Origin: Methylococcales bacterium
GTDB taxonomy: Bacteria; Pseudomonadota; Gammaproteobacteria; Methylococcales; Methylomonadaceae
Length of the DNA: 40,651 nt
Direction: 5' to 3'
NCBI GenBank assembly: GCA_003584875.1
Contig: QVQD01000234.1
Coordinates: 1-40,651 of the forward strand
Below, piece by piece: positions 10,587 through 20,735 of the stretch. Both the position numbers and the translations under genes were made by a program. Positions within the stretch are counted from its first letter, which is position 1. Each line of letters starts with the position of its first letter. Below the pieces are notes generated by a model, which saw nothing but the letters and a program-made list of their open reading frames with translations, made no database searches and was not told where the DNA came from.

Positions 10587-11630
10587 ATGAGTAAACAACG
10601 AAAAGCAATCGCCCTGATTTCTGGTGGATTAGATTCAATGCTGGCCGCAAAAACCATCATGGAACAAGGTATTCATGTAGAAGGTATCAATTTTTTTACA
10701 GGCTTTTGTGTGGAAGGCCACACCCACGCTATTCGTGAAAAAGACAAAGCCAAACCCAAACGCAACAATTCCTTATGGGTTGCCGAACAATTAGGCATGA
10801 AATTGCATATTGTAGATGTTATCGAAGAATACAAAAATGTACTGATCAATCCAAAACACGGCTATGGCGCACACATGAATCCCTGCTTAGATTGCAAGAT
10901 TTTCATGGTTAATAAAGCGAAACAATGGATAGTCGAAAATGACTTTGATTTTATTATTACCGGTGAAGTCATTGGTCAACGCCCCATGTCGCAACGTAAA
11001 GCAACCATGCCCATTGTCGCCAAACAGTCTGGCGCCGATGATTTATTGTTAAGACCTTTATGCGCCAAGAATCTCCCTGCAACATTGCCAGAACGCGAAG
11101 GCTGGGTCGATAGAGAAAAATTACATGACATTACTGGACGCTCACGCAAACCACAAATAGCGATGGCAGAACAGTTTGGCTTTGACGAATACTCTCAACC
11201 AGCGGGTGGTTGCTGCTTTTTAACAGATAAGAGCTATTCTGCCAAACTGGTCGATTTATGGAAATCTCAAGGCCATAAAGAATATCAACTTGACGACGTT
11301 ATGTTGTTAAAAGTCGGTCGACATATACGGCCACAGCCCAATTTCAAATTGATCGTTGCGCGCGAAGAAGGTGAAGGCCGCTTTTTGCAAGGCTATAAAA
11401 ATGAATTCATCAGCATGATCTGCGTCAGTCATCGTGGCCCTCAGGTCTTGATAGATGGCACACCCTCAGCAGAAGATTTATATTTAGCAGCGCAAATCAC
11501 CGCTAGATTTGGTCAGGGTCGAGATGCTGAGCAAGTGGACATTGATGTCACCATGCTAGATGGTTCTGAACGCACCTTACAAGTTAAACCCATTAGAGAC
11601 GAGGACATGCCCAAAGAATGGCATGTTTAA
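10587..11630 (+). CDS. PP-loop ATPase (MnmA/ThiI-like tRNA thiolation type) with C-terminal NFACT-R/DUF814-like region
   Basis: SGGLDSMLAAK PP-loop, NPCLDCKIFM and PAGGCCFLTD cysteine motifs. C-terminus GPQVLIDGTPSAEDLYLAAQITARFGQGRDAEQVDIDVT resembles NFACT-R. Start chosen at MSKQRK. Confidence 0.8.
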   Translation: MSKQRKAIALISGGLDSMLAAKTIMEQGIHVEGINFFTGFCVEGHTHAIREKDKAKPKRNNSLWVAEQLGMKLHIVDVIEEYKNVLINPKHGYGAHMNPCLDCKIFMVNKAKQWIVENDFDFIITGEVIGQRPMSQRKATMPIVAKQSGADDLLLRPLCAKNLPATLPEREGWVDREKLHDITGRSRKPQIAMAEQFGFDEYSQPAGGCCFLTDKSYSAKLVDLWKSQGHKEYQLDDVMLLKVGRHIRPQPNFKLIVAREEGEGRFLQGYKNEFISMICVSHRGPQVLIDGTPSAEDLYLAAQITARFGQGRDAEQVDIDVTMLDGSERTLQVKPIRDEDMPKEWHV

Positions 11631-11653
11631 TAAGGCCAGCAATAGCCTCTGTA

Positions 11654-11776
11654 GGGAGCGCTTAACTAGGCTTTTTCGAGTTTCAAAAGCTATACAGGAA
11701 TTACCTTGTAGGGGCGAATTCATTCGCCACGTTTCAACAGAGGAATGTACTGGGCGAATCTATCGCTCCCTCCAAG
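11654..11776. repeat. GTAGGGGCGAATTCATTCGCC-family palindromic repeat cluster
   Basis: TTGTAGGGGCGAATTCATTCGCC at ~11706-11728 and the divergent inverted partner GTACTGGGCGAATCTATCGCTCCCTCCAA at ~11748-11776. Related copies at 34.9-35.25 kb and 37.9-38.1 kb. Confidence 0.75.
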
Positions 11777-11970
11777 GAAAGAACTTAGTCGGGGGTTAAT
11801 AAAAACAGCTATATGAATAATGCCTTAGCTTTAATCGTCCAAAAGCTTACTGCATTGACAAACTCAATATCAACTCTAAAAGCTAACTACAAAAACCTTT
11901 GCAACCATTATTACAACCTTAATATTTATACTTTAAACTTAGACTTTTAAATCTAAAAGCCACTGCCATC

Positions 11971-12195
11971 ATGACTATAGAAACCCTCAACGCACGCCGT
12001 TTACTTTGCCCACTACCAGTCATCCGCACTCAAGATAAAGTCAAACAACTTAAGGTCGGTGACCGTCTTGAAGTCATCTGTACTGATCCTGGTGTCATGC
12101 AAGATATTCCTACTTGGTGCCGTATTAATGGCCATAAAGTGATAGAGGCAACAGCCGGAAATCATGAGTACATTATTGTTTTGGAGGTAGGCTAA
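11971..12195 (+). CDS. tusA: Sulfur carrier protein, TusA family
   Basis: LNARRLLCPLPVIRTQDKVKQLKVGDRLEVICTDPGVMQDIPTWCRINGHKV: TusA/SirA CPxP motif and fold. Confidence 0.88.
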   Translation: MTIETLNARRLLCPLPVIRTQDKVKQLKVGDRLEVICTDPGVMQDIPTWCRINGHKVIEATAGNHEYIIVLEVG

Positions 12196-12197
12196 TC

Positions 12198-13352
12198 ATG
12201 ACTGAAATATCTGAAGCAACACGCATCAAAAAATTAAAAGCGAAAGCTAGCTATGTGGGTGCTTTCGTCAATATTTTTCAAACAGCTATTAAAATTAGTT
12301 TCGGCATACTCTTTCAATCCGCGGCCTTAATTGCCGATGGCATACATTCATTATCTGACTTACTAAGCGACTTATTAGTCATCATCGCGGTAAGATTAGG
12401 CAGCCGTGAAGCCGATCATGAACACCCTTATGGACATCGACGCTTTGAAACCATAGCAACCGTTCTTTTAGGCGTGAGCTTAATCGCCATAGGCGGAGGC
12501 ATTACTTGGTCAGTCATAGAGCGCTTAAGCAACCCAGAAAACCTACCTACGCCTAACCCATTAGGCTTAGCGATTGCTGCAACCTCCATTATTATCAATG
12601 AATGGCTTTATCATTTCACCAAAGCTATTGCTAAAAAAACCCGCTCTAAGTTATTAATGGCTAATGCTTGGCACCAGCGTAGTGATGCCATCTCATCATT
12701 GGTGGTTTTGTTTGGCATAGGCGCAGTCATGTTAGGCTATCCTTTAGCGGATGCAATCGCCGCTGCCTTAGTAGCCTTAATGGTTGCAAAAATTGGCTTG
12801 AATTTGGTGCTTAATAGTATTAAAGAACTCGTAGACACCTCTCTACCTCCCAAACTGCTTAATGAAATTCGTAAAACTATTATGAGTATCAATGGCGTCG
12901 AAGGCATTCATTTATTACGTAGCCGGCAAATGGGTGAAGACGCTCTGATTGATGCACACATTATTGTAGATCCCCGCATTACAGTTTCTGAAGGTCATTC
13001 CATCGGCGATATAGTTCGAGATGAATTGATTAGTCGTTTTGATGATGTTATTGATGTCTTAGTCCATGTCGATCCTGAAGACGATGAGGCTTTATTTGAT
13101 GACTACAAACCACTGACTCGCATTGAAGTACAAATAATATTAAATGAATACTTGGCCATTGTTAAACCCGCTATAGATGATTTCAGAATCCATTATTTAA
13201 ATGGGCAAATTGAGGTTGAAGTCATTTTACCCTTTGCTCTTAGTGCAGATCCTGGGTTATTAGCAACATTAAGCAAACAATGTCAGTTAATTAAACGTGA
13301 CATCAACAAAATCAATAACGTCATTCTATTTTTCAAACATAACGAGGGTTAA
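12198..13352 (+). CDS. Cation diffusion facilitator family transporter
   Basis: SAALIADGIHSLSDLLSDLLV, DHEHPYGHRRFETIATV, ANAWHQRSDAISSLVVL: CDF motifs and C-terminal cytoplasmic domain. Confidence 0.93.
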   Translation: MTEISEATRIKKLKAKASYVGAFVNIFQTAIKISFGILFQSAALIADGIHSLSDLLSDLLVIIAVRLGSREADHEHPYGHRRFETIATVLLGVSLIAIGGGITWSVIERLSNPENLPTPNPLGLAIAATSIIINEWLYHFTKAIAKKTRSKLLMANAWHQRSDAISSLVVLFGIGAVMLGYPLADAIAAALVALMVAKIGLNLVLNSIKELVDTSLPPKLLNEIRKTIMSINGVEGIHLLRSRQMGEDALIDAHIIVDPRITVSEGHSIGDIVRDELISRFDDVIDVLVHVDPEDDEALFDDYKPLTRIEVQIILNEYLAIVKPAIDDFRIHYLNGQIEVEVILPFALSADPGLLATLSKQCQLIKRDINKINNVILFFKHNEG

Positions 13353-13355
13353 CTC

Positions 13356-14570
13356 ATGGCGGTCGGACAATGCGATTTCCCAAACATGCTGAATGTTGAG
13401 GGAATAACGCTAGGCACAACCTGTGCAGGCATTAAACAAACTATCAAAGATGATATTTTAGTCATACAAATGGCTGAAGGTTCTAGCTGTGCAGCGGTAT
13501 TTACTCAAAATGCCTTTTGCGCTGCACCGGTACATGTTGCTAAAGCGCATTTGGCTCATCAGCCTCGCTGGTTACTGATTAATTCAGGCAATGCAAATGC
13601 CGGAACGGGTGAACAAGGTATGCAAGATGCGCTATATTCTTGTGCTGAATTAGCGAAAGTAGCGGGTGGCAATGCTCAGCAAATACTGCCTTTTTCTACG
13701 GGTGTTATTGGACAACCTTTACCTGTCGTTAAACTGGCTGCAGCCTTACCCCAAGCTATCGCAAATCTACAGATCGATCATTGGGAACAAGCCGCTAGAG
13801 CCATCATGACTACCGACACCTTCCCCAAAGGCGTTAGTAAAACCATCAGCATTGACGGCCATACCATAACTATTAATGGTATCTCCAAAGGTGCTGGCAT
13901 GATACAACCCAATATGGCCACCATGCTGGGCTTTATCGCTACCGATGCCAAAATCAATCAAGATTTATTACAACAGTGTTTAAGTGTAGCGGTTGAACAA
14001 TCATTTAATCGTATTACTGTTGATGGCGATACTTCAACTAATGACGCGTGTGTGGTGATGGCCAGTGGCTGTTCCAGTGCACCCGAAATAAGCGCAGAAA
14101 GTGAGCATTATGCTATTTTTGCAGCCGCCCTGATGAGCGTCTGTAAACAACTCGCCGAAGCCATTGTTAGAGATGGTGAAGGCGCTACTAAATTGATTCG
14201 TATCGTCGTTGAGGAAGCTCTCAACGACGAAGAGGCTGTTCGTGTTGGTAAAACCATCGCCCACTCGCCTTTAGTCAAAACCGCATTCTTTGCCAGCGAC
14301 CCCAACTGGGGCCGCATATTGGCTGCAGTAGGCCGCTCAGGCATAGAAAATATGGTATTGGAAAACGTACTGCTATTTCTAAATGATGTGTGCATTGTAA
14401 GAAACGGTGGACGCGCCACGGATTACACTGAAGAAGCCGGCCAACAGGTCATGAACGAAGAAGAAATTACCATAACCGTCAAACTAGGTCGAGGCAATGC
14501 CACACAAGAAGTCATAACCTGTGATTTATCCTATGATTATGTGAAGATTAATGCTGAATATCGTACTTAA
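13356..14570 (+). CDS. argJ: Bifunctional glutamate N-acetyltransferase/amino-acid acetyltransferase ArgJ
   Basis: GISKGAGMIQPNMATMLGFIATDA autoproteolysis motif; LLINSGNANAGTG; FFASDPNWGRILAAVGRSG. Confidence 0.97.
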   Translation: MAVGQCDFPNMLNVEGITLGTTCAGIKQTIKDDILVIQMAEGSSCAAVFTQNAFCAAPVHVAKAHLAHQPRWLLINSGNANAGTGEQGMQDALYSCAELAKVAGGNAQQILPFSTGVIGQPLPVVKLAAALPQAIANLQIDHWEQAARAIMTTDTFPKGVSKTISIDGHTITINGISKGAGMIQPNMATMLGFIATDAKINQDLLQQCLSVAVEQSFNRITVDGDTSTNDACVVMASGCSSAPEISAESEHYAIFAAALMSVCKQLAEAIVRDGEGATKLIRIVVEEALNDEEAVRVGKTIAHSPLVKTAFFASDPNWGRILAAVGRSGIENMVLENVLLFLNDVCIVRNGGRATDYTEEAGQQVMNEEEITITVKLGRGNATQEVITCDLSYDYVKINAEYRT

Positions 14571-14591
14571 ATCTGGATAAAGCCATCTACC

Positions 14592-14611
14592 GGACAGGTC
14601 GCGACCTGTCC
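14592..14611. repeat. 20-bp perfect palindrome GGACAGGTCGCGACCTGTCC
   Basis: Exactly self-complementary sequence downstream of argJ. Confidence 0.85.
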
Positions 14612-14664
14612 CTAAGATGTTTATCGTCCGCACGCTCCGCGTCACTGCCAAAATCAAGATTTTA

Positions 14665-14744
14665 TGTAGGTTGGGTTAGCGATAGCGTAACCCGATAAAT
14701 GACCTACGAAATGTCGGGTTACGCTATCGCTAACCCGACCTACG
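14665..14744. repeat. REP-like inverted pair (GTCGGGTTACGCTATCGCTAACCCGACC family)
   Basis: TGTAGGTTGGGTTAGCGATAGCGTAACCCGATAAATGACCTACGAAATGTCGGGTTACGCTATCGCTAACCCGACCTACG. Confidence 0.9.
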
Positions 14745-14815
14745 CTAATACGATATTTATTACCCGCATGGATGGCCTTTAAGCCTTTAGTCCCTTACCT
14801 TTTTTACTCTTTACC

Positions 14816-15757
14816 ATGAAAACTCTCCACGTTGCTGTCGGTGTTATAAAAAACACTCATGGACAAATCCTAATCTCTTTACGAAAACCTTCCTTACATC
14901 AAGGTGGTTTATGGGAATTTCCTGGCGGCAAAATTGAATCCGGTGAAACCTCGCAACAGGCTTTAATCCGAGAACTTAAGGAAGAATTAGCTATTACTGT
15001 GCTGGCTACAACACCACTTATATCCATTACGCATAGTTATCCTGATTTAACTGTGCAATTGCATGTATTCTTAGTTGAACAGTTTTCAGGCGAAGCGAAA
15101 GGCAATGAAGGTCAAGCTATTAAATGGGTCACAGCTAATGAACTTAAAAATTATAAGTTCCCTGCAGCTAATCAAGCCATCATGATCGCCGCTCAACTAC
15201 CCACTTATTATGCTATTTTGGATGATACTGAAGAAACTCAACACTTAAAAAATCTACAGCACTTATTAAATCAGGGCATCAAGCTTATTCAATTACGCTT
15301 AAAAAACGCCAGCACTGAGGAACTTAGTTTTTTTTTCAAAGAAGCTTACTCTTTATGCCAAAAAGCAGGCGCACGCTTATTAATTAATTCCTCTGTCAAT
15401 AATGCCCCTACTTATGCACTGGACGGCTTACACTTAACCAGCAAAGACTTAATGTCACTTAGCCAACGACCCAGCTATTTAAGCTCAACGGCATGGCTTG
15501 CCGCCTCTTGCCACAATTTTTCGGAATTAAAGCATGCCCAACAAATAGGTGTTGATTTTGTCGTGCTTGCTCCAGTGCTAAAAACAAAATCTCATCCTGA
15601 TACACCGCCTTTAGGCTGGGATCAATTTGCTCATCTAGTCGCTCAAACAAATTTACCGACTTACGCCTTAGGAGGCCTAGTAAAAGCTAATTTGCTAGAT
15701 GCACAGAAGGTGGGTGGACAAGGCATTTCTGCTATTAGAGCCTTTTTAGAGCCTTAG
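14816..15757 (+). CDS. Nudix (MutT, 8-oxo-dGTP diphosphatase-like) fused to a ThiE-like C-terminal domain
   Basis: Nudix box GGKIESGETSQQALIRELKEELAI. C-terminus LINQGIKLIQLRLKN...GLHLTSKDLM...DFVVLAPVLKTKSHPDTPPLGWDQF...YALGGL resembles thiamine-phosphate synthase. Confidence 0.92.
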   Translation: MKTLHVAVGVIKNTHGQILISLRKPSLHQGGLWEFPGGKIESGETSQQALIRELKEELAITVLATTPLISITHSYPDLTVQLHVFLVEQFSGEAKGNEGQAIKWVTANELKNYKFPAANQAIMIAAQLPTYYAILDDTEETQHLKNLQHLLNQGIKLIQLRLKNASTEELSFFFKEAYSLCQKAGARLLINSSVNNAPTYALDGLHLTSKDLMSLSQRPSYLSSTAWLAASCHNFSELKHAQQIGVDFVVLAPVLKTKSHPDTPPLGWDQFAHLVAQTNLPTYALGGLVKANLLDAQKVGGQGISAIRAFLEP

Positions 15758-17323
15758 TTATCGCAATAATATCGACTCTGCTAAACCACCTACACTTAAC
15801 TGCTCAGACCATAGCGACAATGACATAGAGTCATCAGCCTTAGTCAGCAAGGATTGTTTAAACAAAGGTGCTGCATTAGTTACAGCAATTGATCTAGGCT
15901 TATTAAAAAATTGAGCAATGCTACCCAAACGGTGACGAAACTGTTGAGCATTTTCCATAGGCATGAAAAAGGTAAAGGGGCCTTGACCAGCCAATTTAGC
16001 TTTTAGATATCCAGAATTTAGACGTTTAAAATGTTCGACACTCAAATCAGATAAGTTCGCAACTTCATTCACTTCTTTGTCAGCCAAATAGGCAACATCA
16101 CAGTGATTATTAATATGTACTTTAACAAAATAAGCTTCATTCTTAATCGGCGTTAAATTTAAACCATAGGCTTTAGGATTTGAAAATATAGTAGATAAAG
16201 CTAAAAACTTAGGCACATAGATCTTTGTTTCTTCGGGTAATTGTAATGACCAATAATCAGCACTCTGTCCTGCCGCAACATTACGCTCTATAGCATTATC
16301 GACCATACCTAATCCACCGTTATAAGCTGCTAAAGCCAGCAACCAATCACCATTGTAATGTTGCTTTAAAAAAGATAAATAACGAATTGCTGCTTGTGTA
16401 GAGGCCTCAATATCTAATCGGGCATCATAGTGAGCTGTTTGATATAAATCTAAATCATGTCCAGTACTCGGCATAAATTGCCAAAGCCCTGCTGCACTTT
16501 TGGGTGATAAGGCCTTAGCTTGATAAGCACTTTCTACAATAGGTAACAATGCCAACTCGGCTGGTAACTGCTGTTGACTCAAGCTCTCTACGATATGAAA
16601 TAAATAGGGTTGAGCTCGTTCCGAAACTTGCTGAAGATAATCGATATGCTGACTATACCAAGTTATATGCTTGTTAACTCGATCATACTGATTATTGATA
16701 AGAGACTGGACTGGCGCGACTAAAGAGTTAGGTTTATTAAGATCTGTACTTAAAGCCGAACTCGAATCATTACTCGTCTGTTGACCTATTTTATTAACTG
16801 CCATGTTTGTACTTTTTAAAGCAACAGCACCACTAAATCTCAAACGTCCATAAGAAGTATAGTTATACATAGGCGCAACTGCCGGAGCAGGCCTCAGACT
16901 CTGCCAAACCTTCGAATCTTTAGCTGTCTCGTGACTTACTTCTTGGTTCATGCGCCTAAAGCTTGATTGAATAGTCAGATGATTATTTAAGATAAGCTCC
17001 TGAGTAGGTCGCTGTGACCTAGGAATTTTCATTCCCAAACGAATACGCTCCCAAACATCACCAGAAGTCAGCGATTTATGGGTTCTTAACACCAAGCTAG
17101 TCTCTTGCTGTCTCGAAAGCTGGGTATTCAGCTGTTGATTAGCCGCTAAATGTTGCTCTAAAGCTGCCCAGGTCATTGATGATTGACTCGTTAATAACAA
17201 GCCTAAAACACTGACTAAAACCCATGCCAAACATCGCTTGCATATTCCTATTGCAGCGACAACAACGCCTTGATTGTGTTCTGACGTCAGCTTGATTTTT
17301 TTTGAGACAAAAGATAGGTTCAT
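15758..17323 (-). CDS. Lytic transglycosylase, MltD-like (SLT domain)
   Basis: LPAELALLPIVESAYQAKALSPKSAAGLWQFMPSTGHDLDLYQTAHYDARLDIEASTQAAIRYL...LLALAAYNGGLGMVDNAIE: family 1 SLT with ES catalytic motif; N-terminal hydrophobic segment. Confidence 0.92.
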   Translation of the reverse strand: MNLSFVSKKIKLTSEHNQGVVVAAIGICKRCLAWVLVSVLGLLLTSQSSMTWAALEQHLAANQQLNTQLSRQQETSLVLRTHKSLTSGDVWERIRLGMKIPRSQRPTQELILNNHLTIQSSFRRMNQEVSHETAKDSKVWQSLRPAPAVAPMYNYTSYGRLRFSGAVALKSTNMAVNKIGQQTSNDSSSALSTDLNKPNSLVAPVQSLINNQYDRVNKHITWYSQHIDYLQQVSERAQPYLFHIVESLSQQQLPAELALLPIVESAYQAKALSPKSAAGLWQFMPSTGHDLDLYQTAHYDARLDIEASTQAAIRYLSFLKQHYNGDWLLALAAYNGGLGMVDNAIERNVAAGQSADYWSLQLPEETKIYVPKFLALSTIFSNPKAYGLNLTPIKNEAYFVKVHINNHCDVAYLADKEVNEVANLSDLSVEHFKRLNSGYLKAKLAGQGPFTFFMPMENAQQFRHRLGSIAQFFNKPRSIAVTNAAPLFKQSLLTKADDSMSLSLWSEQLSVGGLAESILLR

Positions 17324-17953
17324 AGAGTAAGAGCATAACCGCGAAGACTTAACTTAGCAATAGCCGCTGCTAATTAACATAAAATTTGCTAGAGTCGTTT
17401 AAGTAATATCCTCTTTAGAGCGCCATTTTACTGGGCATAACTAATTAGCAAATTAATTCACAGATCTGCCCTAAGCTGCTCTTGCGTGCCTGCTGGAAAC
17501 ACTTTAATCGCTTACGCTCGCAAAGTCTTATTCTGGCCTACTTAGCTGTGTTGCAGGCTTCATAAATAATGCAGGGAGCGACTTAATTATGCAGAGGAAG
17601 CTCTTAATCGATTTAGTGAGTCAATTAATAGTTTTGAGGACTGAGTTATATGTTGTGAGGTGCATTTATGATGTGCTCACAGTTACCTTATACAAGAAGG
17701 TAAGCAACTTAATTGTCCTAAGAATATCCCTATGAGATTTAATGAGCACTTGGCTGGTTTGGATATTATCCTCACAAGCAATTAGGAGCGCCTTAAAAGT
17801 GCTGAGAAGCTCCTTATGTTGCCTCATGCAATCCCTAAAAGTTTAGAGGATGACTTTACTAAGACTAATAATACTGTTCTGGCGTTGTCGAAACTCCTAA
17901 ATCTGTTACTTAACTGCCATATAAATCTTTTAGTTATAGTATTTTAGAGTGTA

Positions 17954-17984
17954 GGGTGTAATAGGCAATAACCGTATTACACCC
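17954..17984. repeat. Inverted repeat GGGTGTAATA-N11-TATTACACCC
   Basis: 10-bp perfect arms upstream of efpL. Confidence 0.75.
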
Positions 17985-18137
17985 CAGGTTATCCCAATTA
18001 CCTATTGAGTAGCGAGCTGAACTGCATTGCATTGCTCTTGGCGGCCTTGTATGGCAATTTAGGTTATAATAATCACCATTCTAAAAGCATGTTGCTTATT
18101 TTAGCGACAGCACCTTTAACTGACTCAGGAGATAAGT

Positions 18138-18704
18138 GTGGCCAAGGCAAGTGATTTAAAACGAGGCATGGTTGTTGAAATTAATGGCATTCCTCATGCA
18201 GTAAAACAGGTCGATGCCAAAAGTCCTTCTTCAAGAGGCGCTTCAACCTTGTATAAAATTCGTTTTACTAATCTAAAAACCGGACAAAAACTTGATGAGT
18301 CGCTTAAAGGTGATGACTTTTTTAAAGATACTGACTTAGTCAGAGCCAAAGTACAGTTTTCTTATGTCGACGGTGAACACTATATTTTCATGAATATGGA
18401 AGATTACTCACAATACAGCCTGGGGCGTGAAGACTTAGAAGATCAAGTTGACTACTTAACTGAAGGTCTTGAAGGCATTATCGCATTACTCATTGACGAC
18501 GAAGTATTCGGCATTGAATTACCTAGCTCAGTTATTCTGCCTATCGTGGAAACAGCTCCTTGTATTAAAGGTGCAACCGCATCAAGTCGTACTAAAACGG
18601 CTAAATTAAGCACCGGCTTAGAAGTGCAAGTCCCTGAATACTTAGAAACCGACGAACTCATTAAGGTTAATACTGAAACCGGAAAATTTATGTCACGCGC
18701 TTAA
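18138..18704 (+). CDS. efpL: Elongation factor P-like protein EfpL/YeiP
   Basis: MAKASDLKRGMVVEINGIPHAVKQVDAKSPSSRGASTLYKIRF...VETAPCIKGATASSRTKTAKLSTGLEVQVPEYL matches YeiP, with R in the KOW-loop where EF-P has K. GTG start. Confidence 0.94.
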   Translation: MAKASDLKRGMVVEINGIPHAVKQVDAKSPSSRGASTLYKIRFTNLKTGQKLDESLKGDDFFKDTDLVRAKVQFSYVDGEHYIFMNMEDYSQYSLGREDLEDQVDYLTEGLEGIIALLIDDEVFGIELPSSVILPIVETAPCIKGATASSRTKTAKLSTGLEVQVPEYLETDELIKVNTETGKFMSRA

Positions 18705-18715
18705 GATTTTAAGCT

Positions 18716-19867
18716 ATGACTAATCCATCTGAACAACTCCTAAAAACTAAACTAGGAGAGTTTACCTTGCAGCGCTTACCCAAGCGGCCATTAGAACTTC
18801 TTCGCGCTTGGGATGCGGCTGATGAATACTTGCTTGATACGGTTGCAGAAACTTTACCAGCCCTGACAAAGCCTCGTATTTTGATTATTAATGATAGCTT
18901 TGGAGCCTTAGCCCTAGCCTTAAACGCATTCCAACCGACAGCCTTTTCAGACTCCTATCTTTCACAACAAGCCACTCGCATTAATTTAACCGAAAATGGA
19001 CTTTCGCTACAGCAAGTCCAACTCATCAATAGCCTAGAACCCTTGCAAGGCTTATTTGATACCGTACTCATTAAAGCGCCAAAGACCTTAGCATTACTAG
19101 AAGATCAGTTAATTCGTATTCGCCCACATTTGACCCCTAATAGCCAAGTTATTTTAGCCGGCATGATAAAGGCGCTGCCGAGCGCACTTTGGACGTTACT
19201 TGAACGTTTAATCGGCCCAACTACGACCTCGTTAGCTAGAAAAAAAGCAAGGCTGATTAGTGCTACTCCTGATGAGCGCATCCCGCTTACCCTTAATCCT
19301 TATCCCATTTGCTACACACTAGAAAATACGGATTATTTAATTAGTAATCATGCCAATGTGTTTTCGCGAGAAAGATTGGATATAGGTACGCGATTTTTTC
19401 TTGAGCATATCCCTATCAAACCAGCCATCAGGGATATTATTGATTTAGGCTGCGGAAATGGTCTATTGGGTTTAATAGCTGCCGAACGCAATGCTTTAGC
19501 GAACATCCATTTTGTTGACGAGTCCTTTATGGCCGTAGCATCGGCTCAAGATAATTTTTCCCGTGCCTTTGATCAAAAGCGTTTTGCTATGTTTACTGTG
19601 GGAGATGGTCTTTGTGATTTTGAAAGCAGTACAGCCGATCTGATTCTTTGTAACCCCCCGTTTCATCAACAGCACACCGTTGGCGATCAAATTGCCGTCA
19701 GTTTATTTTTACAATCCAGAAGAGTATTAAGAAAAGGCGGAGAATTATGGGTGATTGGCAATCGACATTTGAATTATCAAAGCCAACTTGAGCGCTTATT
19801 CGGCAATCATCAAATTATTGCAGCCAATGCAAAATTCATTATTATTAAAGCCATAGTAAAAATTTAA
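18716..19867 (+). CDS. rlmG: Class I SAM-dependent methyltransferase, RlmG-like (23S rRNA m2G1835)
   Basis: LELLRAWDAADEYLL N-terminus, DLGCGNGLLGL, LILCNPPFHQQHTVGDQIA; duplicated MTase architecture of the RlmG/RsmC group. Confidence 0.85.
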   Translation: MTNPSEQLLKTKLGEFTLQRLPKRPLELLRAWDAADEYLLDTVAETLPALTKPRILIINDSFGALALALNAFQPTAFSDSYLSQQATRINLTENGLSLQQVQLINSLEPLQGLFDTVLIKAPKTLALLEDQLIRIRPHLTPNSQVILAGMIKALPSALWTLLERLIGPTTTSLARKKARLISATPDERIPLTLNPYPICYTLENTDYLISNHANVFSRERLDIGTRFFLEHIPIKPAIRDIIDLGCGNGLLGLIAAERNALANIHFVDESFMAVASAQDNFSRAFDQKRFAMFTVGDGLCDFESSTADLILCNPPFHQQHTVGDQIAVSLFLQSRRVLRKGGELWVIGNRHLNYQSQLERLFGNHQIIAANAKFIIIKAIVKI

Positions 19868-20004
19868 CTCTGGGACTCAAGGACATCATTATTTCGGCAT
19901 TACCAACAGGTGATAGACCCAAATAACAAGAGAATTTAGAGCTTAGCTCTTAAGCTTAAGGAACTACGAGAATTACTTCTAAACTGATTTAATCAAAAAT
20001 AAAT

Positions 20005-20038
20005 CCGAATTCCAAAACTTATTAGCAATGGAATTCGG
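20005..20038 (-). terminator. Stem-loop downstream of the cold-shock gene, probable terminator
   Basis: CCGAATTCC...GGAATTCGG perfect 9-bp stem. On the minus strand it is followed by ATTTATTTTTG. Confidence 0.65.
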
Positions 20039-20049
20039 TTTAAATTTTA

Positions 20050-20259
20050 TTACGCTGGGGTTACATTCTCAGCTTGCGGTCCTTTTTGACCTTGAGTCAC
20101 TTCCATAGTAACTTTTTGGCCTTCGCGCAAGGTTTTGCGGCCGGCGCCGTTAATTGCACTGTGGTGTACAAAAACATCTTTTCCACCTTCCTGCTCAATA
20201 AATCCAAAACCTTTTTCATCATTGAACCACTTAACGGTACCTACAACTTGATCTGACAT
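20050..20259 (-). CDS. Cold shock protein (CspA family)
   Basis: [31 protein letters not shown]: cold-shock domain RNP1/RNP2 motifs. Confidence 0.97.
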   Translation of the reverse strand: MSDQVVGTVKWFNDEKGFGFIEQEGGKDVFVHHSAINGAGRKTLREGQKVTMEVTQGQKGPQAENVTPA

Positions 20260-20735
20260 ATTACACTCTTTTTAACTAAAAAAATTACCAGCAATGCTGG
20301 CTTTACAAATTCCAGCTTCATTTAATGAAGCCGACTCAAACTTTAACCGCGGGGCATGTTAGCACTAAAAATATAGGTAGCGCAAAAAAACATTTCAATT
20401 TAATTATAGAATGTTTTTATCTAACAGTATTTCTATGCTTTTTTTAAATGAACGATACTATTGTTATTAGTCAAAATAGATCTTATAAAACTTTATATCT
20501 AACGTTAGTAAGCCGCAAAATGAACTACGATTTTTAGGTTACGCTATCGCTAACATAACTTGAAGTTAATATTAGCGATTACCTCCCCTTTTCCCCTCAA
20601 AGTGTCAGATTTTTTTACAAATTTGTTTATTTAATATCTCTACGACCTAACAGCCAACACAAGAAGCAATAAATACTGCATATAACTAGATGAACTTTAA
20701 TAAAAAAAACATATTATGCTTTTTAAAATAAATAA

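Noticed and set aside
11560-11799. 79-aa plus-strand ORF
   Set aside because: Overlaps the PP-loop gene end in another frame and then reads through palindromic repeats; no recognisable protein.
13767-14419. Minus-strand ORFs antisense to argJ
   Set aside because: Shadow ORFs of a strongly supported gene.
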